From Mannheimia sp041807705 (GTDB lineage: Bacteria > Pseudomonadota > Gammaproteobacteria > Enterobacterales > Pasteurellaceae), in contig NZ_JBGTYY010000001.1 of assembly GCF_041807705.1 (NCBI RefSeq), positions 159,790 through 223,789 on the forward strand: a DNA stretch of 64,000 nt, read 5' to 3'. The notes below the pieces were generated by a model. The model had not been told where the DNA came from, searched no databases, and was given only the letters and a program-made list of their open reading frames with translations. Of this stretch, positions 1 through 8,255 are shown in pieces. Numbering within the stretch: position 1 is the stretch's first letter; each line of letters opens with the position of its first letter. A program made the translations under genes and the position numbers.

Positions 1-941
1 GGTAAGCCTTTTAAGGTAGTTAGAAGCCCTGTTAATGCCCCGAATACACGCCCTGATTTACCACGAATAAGTTCGCAAGCATCCGGGTTTTTCTTCTGTG
101 GCATTAATGATGAACCAGAGGTTACACGATCAGACATTTCAAGGAAACCCGATTCACCACTGTTGAAAATAATCAAATCTTCGGCAAAACGGGATAAATG
201 CATCATACTGATTGCAGCCGTTGAAAGCAGCTCTAAAATATGATCACGGTCTGATACACTATCTAAACTGTTACGGGTCGCTTCTTCAAAACCTAAATCA
301 CGGGCAAGGAGATCACGATCAATGCCATAAGCCGTGCCAGCTAACGCTCCCGAACCAAGTGGGCAAGTGCTCATACGCTTATTTGCATCACTTAAACGAC
401 TGAAATCACGCTCCAGCATTTCATAATATGCCATACACCAATGGGCAAAAGTAACAGGCTGGGCTCGTTGTAAGTGAGTGTAGCCCGGCATAACCGAGCT
501 CTGATTTTCGTCTGCAACAGAAACCAAACGCTCTTGTAACGCTCGGATACGTTCCTGCAAAGCAACCGCTTGCACTTTACACCACATTTTAATATCCACC
601 GCCACTTGGTCGTTACGGCTACGCCCTGTGTGTAATTTTTTGCCCAAATCGCCCACTTTTTCGATTAGCTTAGATTCTACCCAACTGTGAATATCTTCCG
701 CATCATCTTTTAAAATAATGGTTAGGTTAGATTCCACCTCTGCACGCACCTCTTTCAATGCTGCAATAAGCTGCTCTAGTTCAGCTTCGGTTAAAATACC
801 AACCGAAGTAATGGCTTTCGCCCAACCGATTGAGCCTTCAATATCTTGAATTGCTAAGCGATAATCAAAACGTAGTGAATCATTAAAATATTTAAATTTT
901 GCGTCTGCTTGTTGTGTAAAACGTCCACCCCAAAGAGCCAT
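1..941 (-). CDS. argH: Argininosuccinate lyase, N-terminal 313 residues (3' end outside window)
   Basis: Cleaves argininosuccinate to arginine and fumarate, the last step of arginine synthesis. The frame starts MALWGGRFTQ, the usual ArgH start, and stays open to the window edge. Visible landmarks are HTGRSRNDQ near residue 105 and the fumarase/lyase superfamily signature GSSLMPQKKN near residues 275-285. The family is about 457 residues long, so roughly the last 145 are missing here. A hairpin terminator at 971-991 separates it from mnmA upstream on the same strand, so it probably has its own promoter. argE lies elsewhere in the window (29389), so the arginine genes are not clustered. Confidence 0.96.
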   Translation of the reverse strand, partial: MALWGGRFTQQADAKFKYFNDSLRFDYRLAIQDIEGSIGWAKAITSVGILTEAELEQLIAALKEVRAEVESNLTIILKDDAEDIHSWVESKLIEKVGDLGKKLHTGRSRNDQVAVDIKMWCKVQAVALQERIRALQERLVSVADENQSSVMPGYTHLQRAQPVTFAHWCMAYYEMLERDFSRLSDANKRMSTCPLGSGALAGTAYGIDRDLLARDLGFEEATRNSLDSVSDRDHILELLSTAAISMMHLSRFAEDLIIFNSGESGFLEMSDRVTSGSSLMPQKKNPDACELIRGKSGRVFGALTGLLTTLKGL

Positions 942-970
942 AATTATTCCTTATTATCTTATCAAAATGA

Positions 971-991
971 AAAAGGCGTTTCACCGCCTTA
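971..991 (-). terminator. Rho-independent terminator of mnmA
   Basis: Read on the minus strand, AAGGCG, a short loop and CGCCTT are followed by a T-rich stretch. It lies between the mnmA stop codon and the argH start. Confidence 0.6.
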
Positions 992-1043
992 ATTTTCCAC
1001 TATTTTGCATAAATATGCAGAATATTTCAATATTTATTTACAA

Positions 1044-2207
1044 CTATTTTAATTTTTCTTCAATAATTCCACCGCCTAAGCAAACTTCACCTAAATAAAA
1101 CACGGCAGATTGCCCCGGCGTCACCGCAATTTGTGGTTCATCAAATATCACACGAATGGCTTCATCATCAATGACTTGGATTTCACACGGAATATCCGCC
1201 TGACGATAGCGAGTTTTCACCGTACAGCGTAAATTTTCACGCAGTGGCTGCATATCTACCCAAGTAAGCTGCTTGGCAATTAAACCTGTTGAAAGTAGTG
1301 CCGAATTATCGTGCCCTTGAGCAACCACTAACACATTATTAATCAGATCTTTTTCCACAACATAAAATGGATCTTCACTCAAGCCTTTCACACCACCAAT
1401 ACCTAAACCTTTACGCTGACCCAGTGTGTGATACATCAAACCATCGTGGCGACCAATCACTTTACCATCAACAGTGCGAATTTCGCCTGGTTGAGCGGGT
1501 AAAAAACGAGCTAAGAAATCTTTAAATTTACGTTCGCCAATAAAGCAAATACCCGTAGAATCTTTTTTCTTTGCCGTGGCTAAACCTAAATCTTCGGCAA
1601 TCGCTCGCACAATCGGCTTTTCAATTTCGCCCACAGGGAACAAACTCTGCCCGACTTGCTTTTTATTGATAGCATATAAGAAATAGCTCTGATCTTTATT
1701 TTCATCTAAGCCACGCAATAGTTTTGCGTTTTGATCGTCTCCGCTTCGACGAACATAATGCCCTGTGGCGATATAATTCGCCCCAAGATCTTCCGCTGCA
1801 TACTCTAAAAAGGCTTTGAATTTGATCTCTTTGTTACACAAAATATCAGGGTTTGGCGTACGTCCTGCTTTATATTCTGCAAGGAAATATTCAAATACGT
1901 TATCCCAATACTCAGCAGCAAAATTGATTTTGTGCAGCTTCATACCGAGTTTATTGGCAACCGCTTGTGCATCAACTAAGTCCGCCGCTGCCGTGCAGTA
2001 ATCGGTATCATCATCTTCTTCCCAATTCTTCATAAACAAACCTTCAACGATATAGCCTTGTTGTTGAAGAATAAAAGCGGAAACGGAGGAATCCACCCCG
2101 CCCGACATACCAATAATCACTTTTTTCTTGCCGTTTTCAGCAAGTTGCTCAGGGGTTAATTTAGGGAAATGGGTGTCGTAGGTTTTTGAGGTTAATTGAG
2201 TTGTCAT
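1044..2207 (-). CDS. mnmA: tRNA-specific 2-thiouridylase MnmA (TrmU)
   Basis: Adds sulphur to U34 of tRNA-Lys, tRNA-Glu and tRNA-Gln in the cytoplasm, with ATP and sulphur from the IscS/Tus relay. The ATP-pyrophosphatase loop SGGVDSSV is at about residues 35-42. The two cysteines needed for catalysis are in NPDILCNKE (about residue 124) and GICFIGERKF (about residue 220). I chose the start at 2207 (MTTQLTSK) because GGGAGA stands just upstream. An in-frame TTG-type start 33 bases further upstream has no ribosome site. The length of 387 aa is slightly above the E. coli protein because of an N-terminal extension. The gene stands alone between terminator-like hairpins. Confidence 0.95.
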   Translation of the reverse strand: MTTQLTSKTYDTHFPKLTPEQLAENGKKKVIIGMSGGVDSSVSAFILQQQGYIVEGLFMKNWEEDDDTDYCTAAADLVDAQAVANKLGMKLHKINFAAEYWDNVFEYFLAEYKAGRTPNPDILCNKEIKFKAFLEYAAEDLGANYIATGHYVRRSGDDQNAKLLRGLDENKDQSYFLYAINKKQVGQSLFPVGEIEKPIVRAIAEDLGLATAKKKDSTGICFIGERKFKDFLARFLPAQPGEIRTVDGKVIGRHDGLMYHTLGQRKGLGIGGVKGLSEDPFYVVEKDLINNVLVVAQGHDNSALLSTGLIAKQLTWVDMQPLRENLRCTVKTRYRQADIPCEIQVIDDEAIRVIFDEPQIAVTPGQSAVFYLGEVCLGGGIIEEKLK

Positions 2208-2261
2208 AAATCTCCCGTAACTTCGGTTAAGGCGAAGCACATTTGGTTAGTTATAAAAGCA

Positions 2262-2306
2262 ACAAGCGGTTAAATTTGCAAAAAATTTTGCAAATCATAC
2301 CGCTTA
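2262..2306. terminator. Inverted pair of uptake signal sequences between nqrM and mnmA
   Basis: ACAAGCGGT is followed about 28 bases later by the inverted core ACCGCTTA, with complementary A/T-rich flanks (TTTGCAAAAAATTTTGCAAA) in between. The result is a stem that can work as a terminator downstream of nqrM. The second copy deviates in its last bases. Confidence 0.5.
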
Positions 2307-2338
2307 TAGATGAATAATAAAATTAAAGAAGTTAAAGA

Positions 2339-2584
2339 CTACTTCACTTCGTAAAATTGTGGTTCTTTATTAAAACGTGCCACTTCTTCAGGATCGGCTG
2401 TGCCGTCTGCGATTTTTGATTTTAAGTTATCACAAGGCTCTTCGCAGTCGCACATTTTTTTCATACCTAAAGCGGTGATACCGCCACAACTGCCTTTAAT
2501 GGTTTTGCCTTTTACGATAAAGCCAATCGACATTGCAAAAATTACTGCAACAAAAAAACCGAAAGTTAATAATACAGTTTCCAT
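2339..2584 (-). CDS. nqrM: Na+-NQR maturation factor NqrM
   Basis: Small membrane-anchored protein of 81 aa required to assemble Na+-NQR, thought to deliver iron to the Fe site between NqrD and NqrE. One N-terminal membrane segment (METVLLTFGFFVAVIFAMSI) is followed by a cysteine-rich tail with SCGG and CDCEEPC, the family hallmark (former DUF539). The start at 2584 is favoured over an in-frame TTG at 2596 because GGAG lies 8 bases upstream of the ATG. It follows apbE closely at the distal end of the nqr gene group, the usual gammaproteobacterial arrangement. Confidence 0.9.
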   Translation of the reverse strand: METVLLTFGFFVAVIFAMSIGFIVKGKTIKGSCGGITALGMKKMCDCEEPCDNLKSKIADGTADPEEVARFNKEPQFYEVK

Positions 2585-2596
2585 TTTCCACTCCAA

Positions 2597-3634
2597 CTAT
2601 TGTGATTGAGTTAATTTTTTAAATTCGCTCGACATTTGTGTTTCAAACTTGTCGCCATTTTTAACAATTAAAAATATCGCTAATTTTTCACGTTCTGCAA
2701 GTGCTAATGCTTTTTCCGCACCTAATACAAATAAGCCTGTTGATAATCCGTCCGCCGTCATTGTTGTTGGGGCGAGTACAGTAATTGAGGCTAAGTTATG
2801 GCTTACTGGGCTTAATTTTTGCGGGTCAATAATATGTGAAAGGCGGTTGCCGTTTTCATCTTCAAAATAATTACGATAATTGCCCGATGTTGCCATTCCT
2901 AAATTATGTAAAGGCACAGTAATTTGTACAGATTGTGCTTGTTCCATTATAGGCTGTTCAATCGCAATTCGCCAACCTAAACCTTGTAAATTTTTGCCTT
3001 TGCCACGCAACTCGCCACCAATTTCAACTAAGTAGTTGCTCACGCCTAATTTTTCAAGATGCTCTGCCAATTTATCGACACCAAATCCTTTCGCAATAGA
3101 GGATAAATCTAAATAGAGATTAGGTACGCTTTTAGTAAGTATTGGCTTACCTTCTGTTCTAAGAATAATTTTATCAATGCCGACATAGCTAGAACGCTCT
3201 TTAATCTGCTCATCAGAAGGCACTTTATTTAAACGTTTATCAGGCCCAAATCCCCATAAATTCACCACAGGCCCAACAGTAACATCTAATGCTCCTTCTG
3301 TGATTTTGTTTAAGCGAATGGCTTCTTCCACTACTTTTGCAAAATCTTGCGAAATTTCAACCGCTTGATTGGTTTCTTTTAGCTGATTGAAACGGCTAAT
3401 TTCCGAATCTTGCTGGTAAGTGGACATTTGGTTGTTCACATCTACTAATAATCGATCTAACTCGCTTTTTATTTTTTCGGGATTAGACAGATTTTTCACT
3501 TCACCATTATCAATATATTTGACGGTGTAAGTCGTTCCCATCGTTTTACCTTGCAAGGTTATTTGCTCGGGGGCTTTTTCACAGGCTGCTAAGAGCAGTG
3601 AGAAAATAGCAAAAGCGAAAAATTTAACGTTCAT
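2597..3634 (-). CDS. apbE: FAD:protein FMN transferase ApbE (lipoprotein)
   Basis: Attaches FMN covalently to a threonine in NqrB and NqrC on the periplasmic side, using FAD as donor and Mg2+. The 345-aa protein begins MNVKFFAFAIFSLLLAAC, a lipoprotein signal with lipobox LAAC. The ApbE fold is indicated by GKTMGTTYTV near residue 30, LDLSSIAKGFGVD and the C-terminal MTADGLSTGLFVLG. Start 3634 has GGAGAAA just upstream; a longer start at 3664 falls inside the hairpin repeat at 3644-3669. Its position beside nqrF and nqrM matches its role in modifying this complex. Confidence 0.94.
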   Translation of the reverse strand: MNVKFFAFAIFSLLLAACEKAPEQITLQGKTMGTTYTVKYIDNGEVKNLSNPEKIKSELDRLLVDVNNQMSTYQQDSEISRFNQLKETNQAVEISQDFAKVVEEAIRLNKITEGALDVTVGPVVNLWGFGPDKRLNKVPSDEQIKERSSYVGIDKIILRTEGKPILTKSVPNLYLDLSSIAKGFGVDKLAEHLEKLGVSNYLVEIGGELRGKGKNLQGLGWRIAIEQPIMEQAQSVQITVPLHNLGMATSGNYRNYFEDENGNRLSHIIDPQKLSPVSHNLASITVLAPTTMTADGLSTGLFVLGAEKALALAEREKLAIFLIVKNGDKFETQMSSEFKKLTQSQ

Positions 3635-3643
3635 TTTTTCTCC

Positions 3644-3669
3644 GTAGGGTGCAACAAGTTGCACCCTAC
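3644..3669. repeat. Perfect inverted repeat upstream of the apbE ribosome site
   Basis: Two 12-base arms, GTAGGGTGCAAC and GTTGCACCCTAC, are separated by only AA. The hairpin lies directly upstream of the apbE Shine-Dalgarno. Confidence 0.85.
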
Positions 3670-3721
3670 AATTTTTATTCTTAAATTCACCACACTGAAA
3701 ATTTAAGAATATAAACTAAAT

Positions 3722-3766
3722 CAAGCGGTCAATTTTACAAAAAATTTTGCAAAAACGACCGCTTGT
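3722..3766. terminator. Inverted pair of uptake sequences downstream of nqrF
   Basis: CAAGCGGTC and GACCGCTTG face each other with the complementary TTTTACAAAAAATTTTGCAAAA region between. The stem could attenuate transcription from nqrF into apbE. Confidence 0.55.
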
Positions 3767-3788
3767 GATTTGATGAAGTTACGGTTTA

Positions 3789-5018
3789 TCAACCACCGAA
3801 GTCATCTAATAAGATGTTTTCGTCTTCAACACCTAAGCTCTTCAGCATACCGATTACCGCTGCGTTCATCACCGGTGGACCACACATATAGTATTCGCAG
3901 TCTTCCGGTGCTTCGTGGTTTTTCAGGTAGTTCTCATAAAGCACATTGTGAATGAAGCCACGGAAGTAGTCTTCACGGTCACCTGGTAGTGGATCAGAAA
4001 GTGCTACATACCATTTGAAGTTATCGTTTTCTGCTTGAAGCATATCGAAGTCTTCGGTATAGAACATTTCACGCTCTGAACGAGCACCATACCAGAAGGT
4101 CATCTTACGTTTAGATTTTAAGCGTTTTAATTGGTCAAAAATATGCGAACGCATTGGTGCCATACCTGCACCACCACCAATAAATACCATTTCTGCATCA
4201 GTATCTTTGGCGAAGAATTCACCAAATGGACCAGAAATTGTTACTTTGTCGCCCGCTTTTAATGACCAAATGTATGAAGACATTTGCCCTGGAGGAGCAT
4301 CAGGCTGTTTTGGTGGAGGCGTTGCAATACGCACGTTTAGCATAATAATGCCTTTCTCTTCTGGGTATGAAGCCATTGAGTATGCACGGATAATATGCTC
4401 GTCCACTTTTGAAGTATAACGCCATAAGTCAAATTTATCCCAGTCTTCGTGGTATTCTTTAGGAATATCAAAGTCTTTGTAATGAACTGTATGAGGTTCT
4501 GCTTCAATTTGAATATAACCACCGGCACGGAATGGAACTTCTTCACCTTCAGGAATTTGAAGTTTAAGTTCTTTGATGAAGGTTGCTTTGTTATCGTTAG
4601 AAATAACAGTACATTCCCATTTTTTCACACCAAAGATCTCTTCTGGAAGCTCTACATCCATTGAAGATTTTACGTTTACCTGACACGCTAAACGCCAACC
4701 TTCTTTTGCTTCTTTTTTCGAGATGTGAGATAACTCAGTCGGTAAGATTTCACCACCGCCTGATTTCACTTGAACTTTACATTGACCACAAGAGCCACCA
4801 CCACCACAAGCACTGGATACGAAAATCCCTTTGCTTGCTAAAGCACCAAGTAATTTTCCACCTGCCGGTAGTGTAATCCCTTTTTCCGGATCATTATTGA
4901 TTGAGATTGTAATATCGCCTGAGTCTACTAATTTAGATTTAGCGAAAAGGATAATCACCGCAAGCACTAATACCAGAGCAGTAAATGCGATAATACCGAA
5001 AATAAAATTACTATCCAC
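3789..5018 (-). CDS. nqrF: Na+-NQR subunit F (NADH dehydrogenase, 2Fe-2S and FAD)
   Basis: Entry point of electrons into the Na+-translocating NADH:quinone reductase: it oxidises NADH, with FAD and a 2Fe-2S cluster as first carriers. The 409-aa protein has one N-terminal membrane helix (about 5-27) and a ferredoxin domain with C71, C77, C80 and C112 (SACGGGGSCGQC). Next are the flavin domain (RAYSMAS) and a NAD-binding domain with FIGGGAGMAP and YYMCGPPVMN. The start codon is GTG with AAGGAGC upstream. It is the last of six co-directional nqr genes, 10 bases after nqrE. Confidence 0.97.
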   Translation of the reverse strand: MDSNFIFGIIAFTALVLVLAVIILFAKSKLVDSGDITISINNDPEKGITLPAGGKLLGALASKGIFVSSACGGGGSCGQCKVQVKSGGGEILPTELSHISKKEAKEGWRLACQVNVKSSMDVELPEEIFGVKKWECTVISNDNKATFIKELKLQIPEGEEVPFRAGGYIQIEAEPHTVHYKDFDIPKEYHEDWDKFDLWRYTSKVDEHIIRAYSMASYPEEKGIIMLNVRIATPPPKQPDAPPGQMSSYIWSLKAGDKVTISGPFGEFFAKDTDAEMVFIGGGAGMAPMRSHIFDQLKRLKSKRKMTFWYGARSEREMFYTEDFDMLQAENDNFKWYVALSDPLPGDREDYFRGFIHNVLYENYLKNHEAPEDCEYYMCGPPVMNAAVIGMLKSLGVEDENILLDDFGG

Positions 5019-5028
5019 GATATGCTCC

Positions 5029-5625
5029 TTATAACTGAATGCCCGAGAATGACATAAAGCCTAATGCCATTAGACCAACAGTGATAAAGGTAATACCTAA
5101 ACCACGAAGACCAGCCGGAACATCAGAATATTTCATTTTCTCTGTTAAACCTGCAAGTGCAACAATTGCTAACATCCAACCTGTACCTGCACCTACACCA
5201 TAAACTACTGATTCTACGAAGTTATATTCGCGTTGTACCATAAATGATACTCCACCGAAGATCGCGCAGTTTACCGTTATAAGTGGTAAGAAGATACCTA
5301 ATGCACTATATAATGCAGGGAAGAACTTGTCTAAAATCATCTCAAGGATTTGAACAAGTGCCGCAATTACACCGATGAAGGTAATGAAGTTTAAGAATGT
5401 TAAATCTACACCTTCAACTAATGCACCATCTTTTAAAATGTGAGTATAAACTAACTGGTTAGCCGGTACTGCAATACCTAATACTACAATTACCGCAATA
5501 CCTAAGCCAAATGCAGTTGAAACTTTCTTAGACACCGCAAGGAATGTACACATGCCAAGGAAGAAAGAAAGCGCCATATTTTCAATAAATACGGACTTAA
5601 CAAAGATACTAATCAGATGCTCCAT
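5029..5625 (-). CDS. nqrE: Na+-NQR subunit E
   Basis: Integral membrane subunit of Na+-NQR, homologous to NqrD and RnfA. Together with NqrD it holds the intramembrane Fe centre. The 198-aa protein is almost entirely hydrophobic, with about six helices, and it keeps the conserved cysteine in VNCAIFGG and in FFLGMCTFLAVS. Start MEHLISIFVKSVF at 5625 has GGAG upstream; a longer frame overlapping nqrD further is less likely. Three bases separate it from the nqrD stop, so translation is probably coupled. Confidence 0.96.
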   Translation of the reverse strand: MEHLISIFVKSVFIENMALSFFLGMCTFLAVSKKVSTAFGLGIAVIVVLGIAVPANQLVYTHILKDGALVEGVDLTFLNFITFIGVIAALVQILEMILDKFFPALYSALGIFLPLITVNCAIFGGVSFMVQREYNFVESVVYGVGAGTGWMLAIVALAGLTEKMKYSDVPAGLRGLGITFITVGLMALGFMSFSGIQL

Positions 5626-5627
5626 CT

Positions 5628-6251
5628 TTATTTCTCCACTTGTTCCGGTTTCCACGTTCTAATTGCCCAGATTACAAATCCGATAATAAAGAACGCACTT
5701 GGTGCTAATAAGAATAAACCGTTTGCTTGATACCAACCGCCATCTTGAACAGTCTGCATAATAGTTACACCAAATAGTTTACCTGAACCAATAAGTTCAC
5801 GTAAAAATGCAACAATAATTAAGATTGCACCGTAACCTAAACCGTTACCGATACCATCTACAAAACTTTCAGCCGGGCCTGATTTCATTGCAAATGCTTC
5901 TGCACGTCCCATTACAATACAGTTCGTAATGATTAAGCCTACAAATACCGATAATTGTTTTGAAAGCTCATAAGCATACGCACGCAAAATCTGATCTACT
6001 AAGATTACAAGAGAGGCAATAATAGCCATTTGTACAATGATACGAATACTATTTGGAATATAGTTACGAATCATTGAAATAAACATACTTGAGAACGCAG
6101 TAACAAAACATACTGCAATTGCCATTACTACCGCTGTTTGTAACTGAGTAGTCACTGCTAATGCCGAACAGATACCTAAGATCTGTAGTGCGATTGGATT
6201 GTTATCTGCAATTGGAGATAACAATAACTTTTTAAGATTGTTACTTGCCAT
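5628..6251 (-). CDS. nqrD: Na+-NQR subunit D
   Basis: Integral membrane subunit D of Na+-NQR (207 aa, about six helices), homologue of NqrE and RnfE. The conserved cysteine-containing segments LGICSALAVT and LIITNCIVMGRAEAFA are present. These cysteines ligate the iron centre at the pseudo-two-fold axis with NqrE. Its ATG overlaps the nqrC stop by one base (TAATG), which implies translational coupling. Confidence 0.96.
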   Translation of the reverse strand: MASNNLKKLLLSPIADNNPIALQILGICSALAVTTQLQTAVVMAIAVCFVTAFSSMFISMIRNYIPNSIRIIVQMAIIASLVILVDQILRAYAYELSKQLSVFVGLIITNCIVMGRAEAFAMKSGPAESFVDGIGNGLGYGAILIIVAFLRELIGSGKLFGVTIMQTVQDGGWYQANGLFLLAPSAFFIIGFVIWAIRTWKPEQVEK

Positions 6252-7024
6252 TAGTTAGCTCCTGCTTCAGCTTTAAATTTCGCTAAATATGGGCCAAAGC
6301 CATTTTTACCGAACCAATATTTAAACGAGCCATCAACACCATTAGAGGTTAATGTTGCACCGGATAAACCATCAACACCGTGCTCTTTATTCGCAGATGC
6401 ACCTTTTCCGATAGTTAATGCAACTTCATTATTGTCGTTGTATAACTTCTTACCAATAAAGTTTTTCTGCCAGTTAGGGTTAGCAATTTCACCACCAAGA
6501 CCAGCTGTTTCACCTTGTTCATAGTAAGTAATACCATTAATAGTATTTGCATCAGGTTGAACAGCAACAAAGCCATACATCATTGACCATAAACCATTAC
6601 CGTGCATTGGTAATACTACTTGTGTTGTTTTACCAGCTTCATCTTTCACTAAATAGACTTCTGCATATTTTGCACGTGTTTTAATATTAGCCTTATCATC
6701 TTCAGGCGCAATAACAACATTTGTTTGAGGATCTTTTGCTGCTGTACGAGCATCAAAATCTTTCATTCCATCAACATAGTCGCCTGTTGCTAAATCAACA
6801 ATTTTAGGCTCAATGAATTTCTCATAAGTTGCCGGTACATTAGTATTCGCTTGTAATAAGCCGGCAGCTTGCAAGATATTTTTCTGCTTATCAAGTTGTT
6901 TTTGCATATCTTGGGTTGGTTTTAGCATTACTGCTGCACCCGCTACGATAAGAGAGCAAATTAAACTTAATAAAACAACAACGGTTAGTGTACCGCCAAC
7001 GCTATCTTTATTAAATTTAGCCAT
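6251..7024 (-). CDS. nqrC: Na+-NQR subunit C (covalent FMN)
   Basis: Carries one of the two covalently bound FMN cofactors of Na+-NQR on a periplasmic domain. The 257-aa protein has one N-terminal helix (about residues 12-34) and the FMN attachment motif SGATLT near residue 225, where the last threonine is the acceptor modified by ApbE. An upstream GETAGLGGEI segment is also typical. Its start lies inside the last bases of nqrB. Confidence 0.96.
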   Translation of the reverse strand: MAKFNKDSVGGTLTVVVLLSLICSLIVAGAAVMLKPTQDMQKQLDKQKNILQAAGLLQANTNVPATYEKFIEPKIVDLATGDYVDGMKDFDARTAAKDPQTNVVIAPEDDKANIKTRAKYAEVYLVKDEAGKTTQVVLPMHGNGLWSMMYGFVAVQPDANTINGITYYEQGETAGLGGEIANPNWQKNFIGKKLYNDNNEVALTIGKGASANKEHGVDGLSGATLTSNGVDGSFKYWFGKNGFGPYLAKFKAEAGAN

Positions 7025-8252
7025 TGTTTGATACCCTCGCTAATCTACGTTTGATATTCCCTCTTACTACTAAGTAGTCGAAGATTGGGGCAAATAAGTT
7101 AGCAAATAAGATAGCTAACATCATACCTTCTGGATATGCAGGGTTTACCACACGAATTAATACACACATAAAGCCGATTAAAAGACCGTATGCCCATTTG
7201 CCTTTATTAGTAAAAGATGCTGAAACTGGGTCGGTAGCCATAAAGAACATACCTAATGCAAAACCACCTAATACCAAGTGCCAATGCCACGGCATTGAGA
7301 ATAATGGATTGGTATCAGAACCGATTACATTAAATAATGTTGCCGTTGCTGCCATACCAATCATTACACCCGCAATAATTCTCCAAGAGGCAATGCGAGC
7401 AAATACGATAATTGCAGCACCGATGATCAGCATTAATGTTGAGCTTTCACCAATCGAACCCGGAATATTACCTAAAAACGCATCCATCCAAGTGATAGTT
7501 TCACCTGTTGCAACGTGTTTTAATGAGGCTTCACCGCCTATTGCCCATTGAGAAAGTGCTGTTGCACCAGAGAAACCATCTGCGGCTACCCATACCGCAT
7601 CACCTGAAATTTGTGCAGGGTATGCGAAGAATAGGAAAGCACGACCAGCTAATGCTGGGTTCATAAAGTTTTTACCTACACCACCAAATACTTCTTTCGC
7701 AACCACAACACCAAAGGTAGTTGCAAGTGCAGCTTGCCAAAGTGGTAATGTTGGTGGAACAATTAATGCAAGTAAGATCGAGGTTACGAAGAAACCTTCG
7801 TTGATCTCGTGCTTACGCACCATTGCAAATAAAACTTCCCAGAAACCACCCACAGCAAATACCGTTAAGTAGATTGGTAAGAAATAGGTTGCGCCAAGCA
7901 ACATTTTCGTTCCCCAACCAGCCTCTGTAACTGAACCTAAACTATTAGCGAAACTATAGTGCCAGTCATTTGCAATTAAATCGCTTAATGTACCTAGATT
8001 TAAGGCAGCCAAAATACCTTGGTGACCTACATTGTACATACCGTAGAACATCGCAGGGAATAACGCTAGCCATACGATTAACATCATACGTTTAGAGTCA
8101 ATCGCATCACGAACGTGAGCATCTTTACGCGTTACCGTACCCGGCGTATAGAAAATGGTATAAGCCGCTTCAAATAGCGTGTAGTATTTTTCATACTTTC
8201 CACCTTTATGGAAAGCGGGTTCCATTTTTTCAAAAAGATTTCTCAAACCCAT
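7017..8252 (-). CDS. nqrB: Na+-NQR subunit B (covalent FMN, riboflavin, quinone site)
   Basis: Main membrane subunit of Na+-NQR (411 aa, about ten helices). It passes electrons to ubiquinone and forms much of the Na+ path. The FMN attachment motif SGATALS is at about residues 228-234. MGLRNLFEKMEPAFHKGGK is the usual N terminus. It begins three bases after nqrA. No residues expected for function look missing. Confidence 0.97.
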   Translation of the reverse strand: MGLRNLFEKMEPAFHKGGKYEKYYTLFEAAYTIFYTPGTVTRKDAHVRDAIDSKRMMLIVWLALFPAMFYGMYNVGHQGILAALNLGTLSDLIANDWHYSFANSLGSVTEAGWGTKMLLGATYFLPIYLTVFAVGGFWEVLFAMVRKHEINEGFFVTSILLALIVPPTLPLWQAALATTFGVVVAKEVFGGVGKNFMNPALAGRAFLFFAYPAQISGDAVWVAADGFSGATALSQWAIGGEASLKHVATGETITWMDAFLGNIPGSIGESSTLMLIIGAAIIVFARIASWRIIAGVMIGMAATATLFNVIGSDTNPLFSMPWHWHLVLGGFALGMFFMATDPVSASFTNKGKWAYGLLIGFMCVLIRVVNPAYPEGMMLAILFANLFAPIFDYLVVRGNIKRRLARVSNNG

Positions 8253-8255
8253 TTT

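Noticed and set aside
212..403. A 63-codon frame antisense to argH
   Set aside because: It lies wholly within conserved argH coding sequence and lacks a ribosome site.
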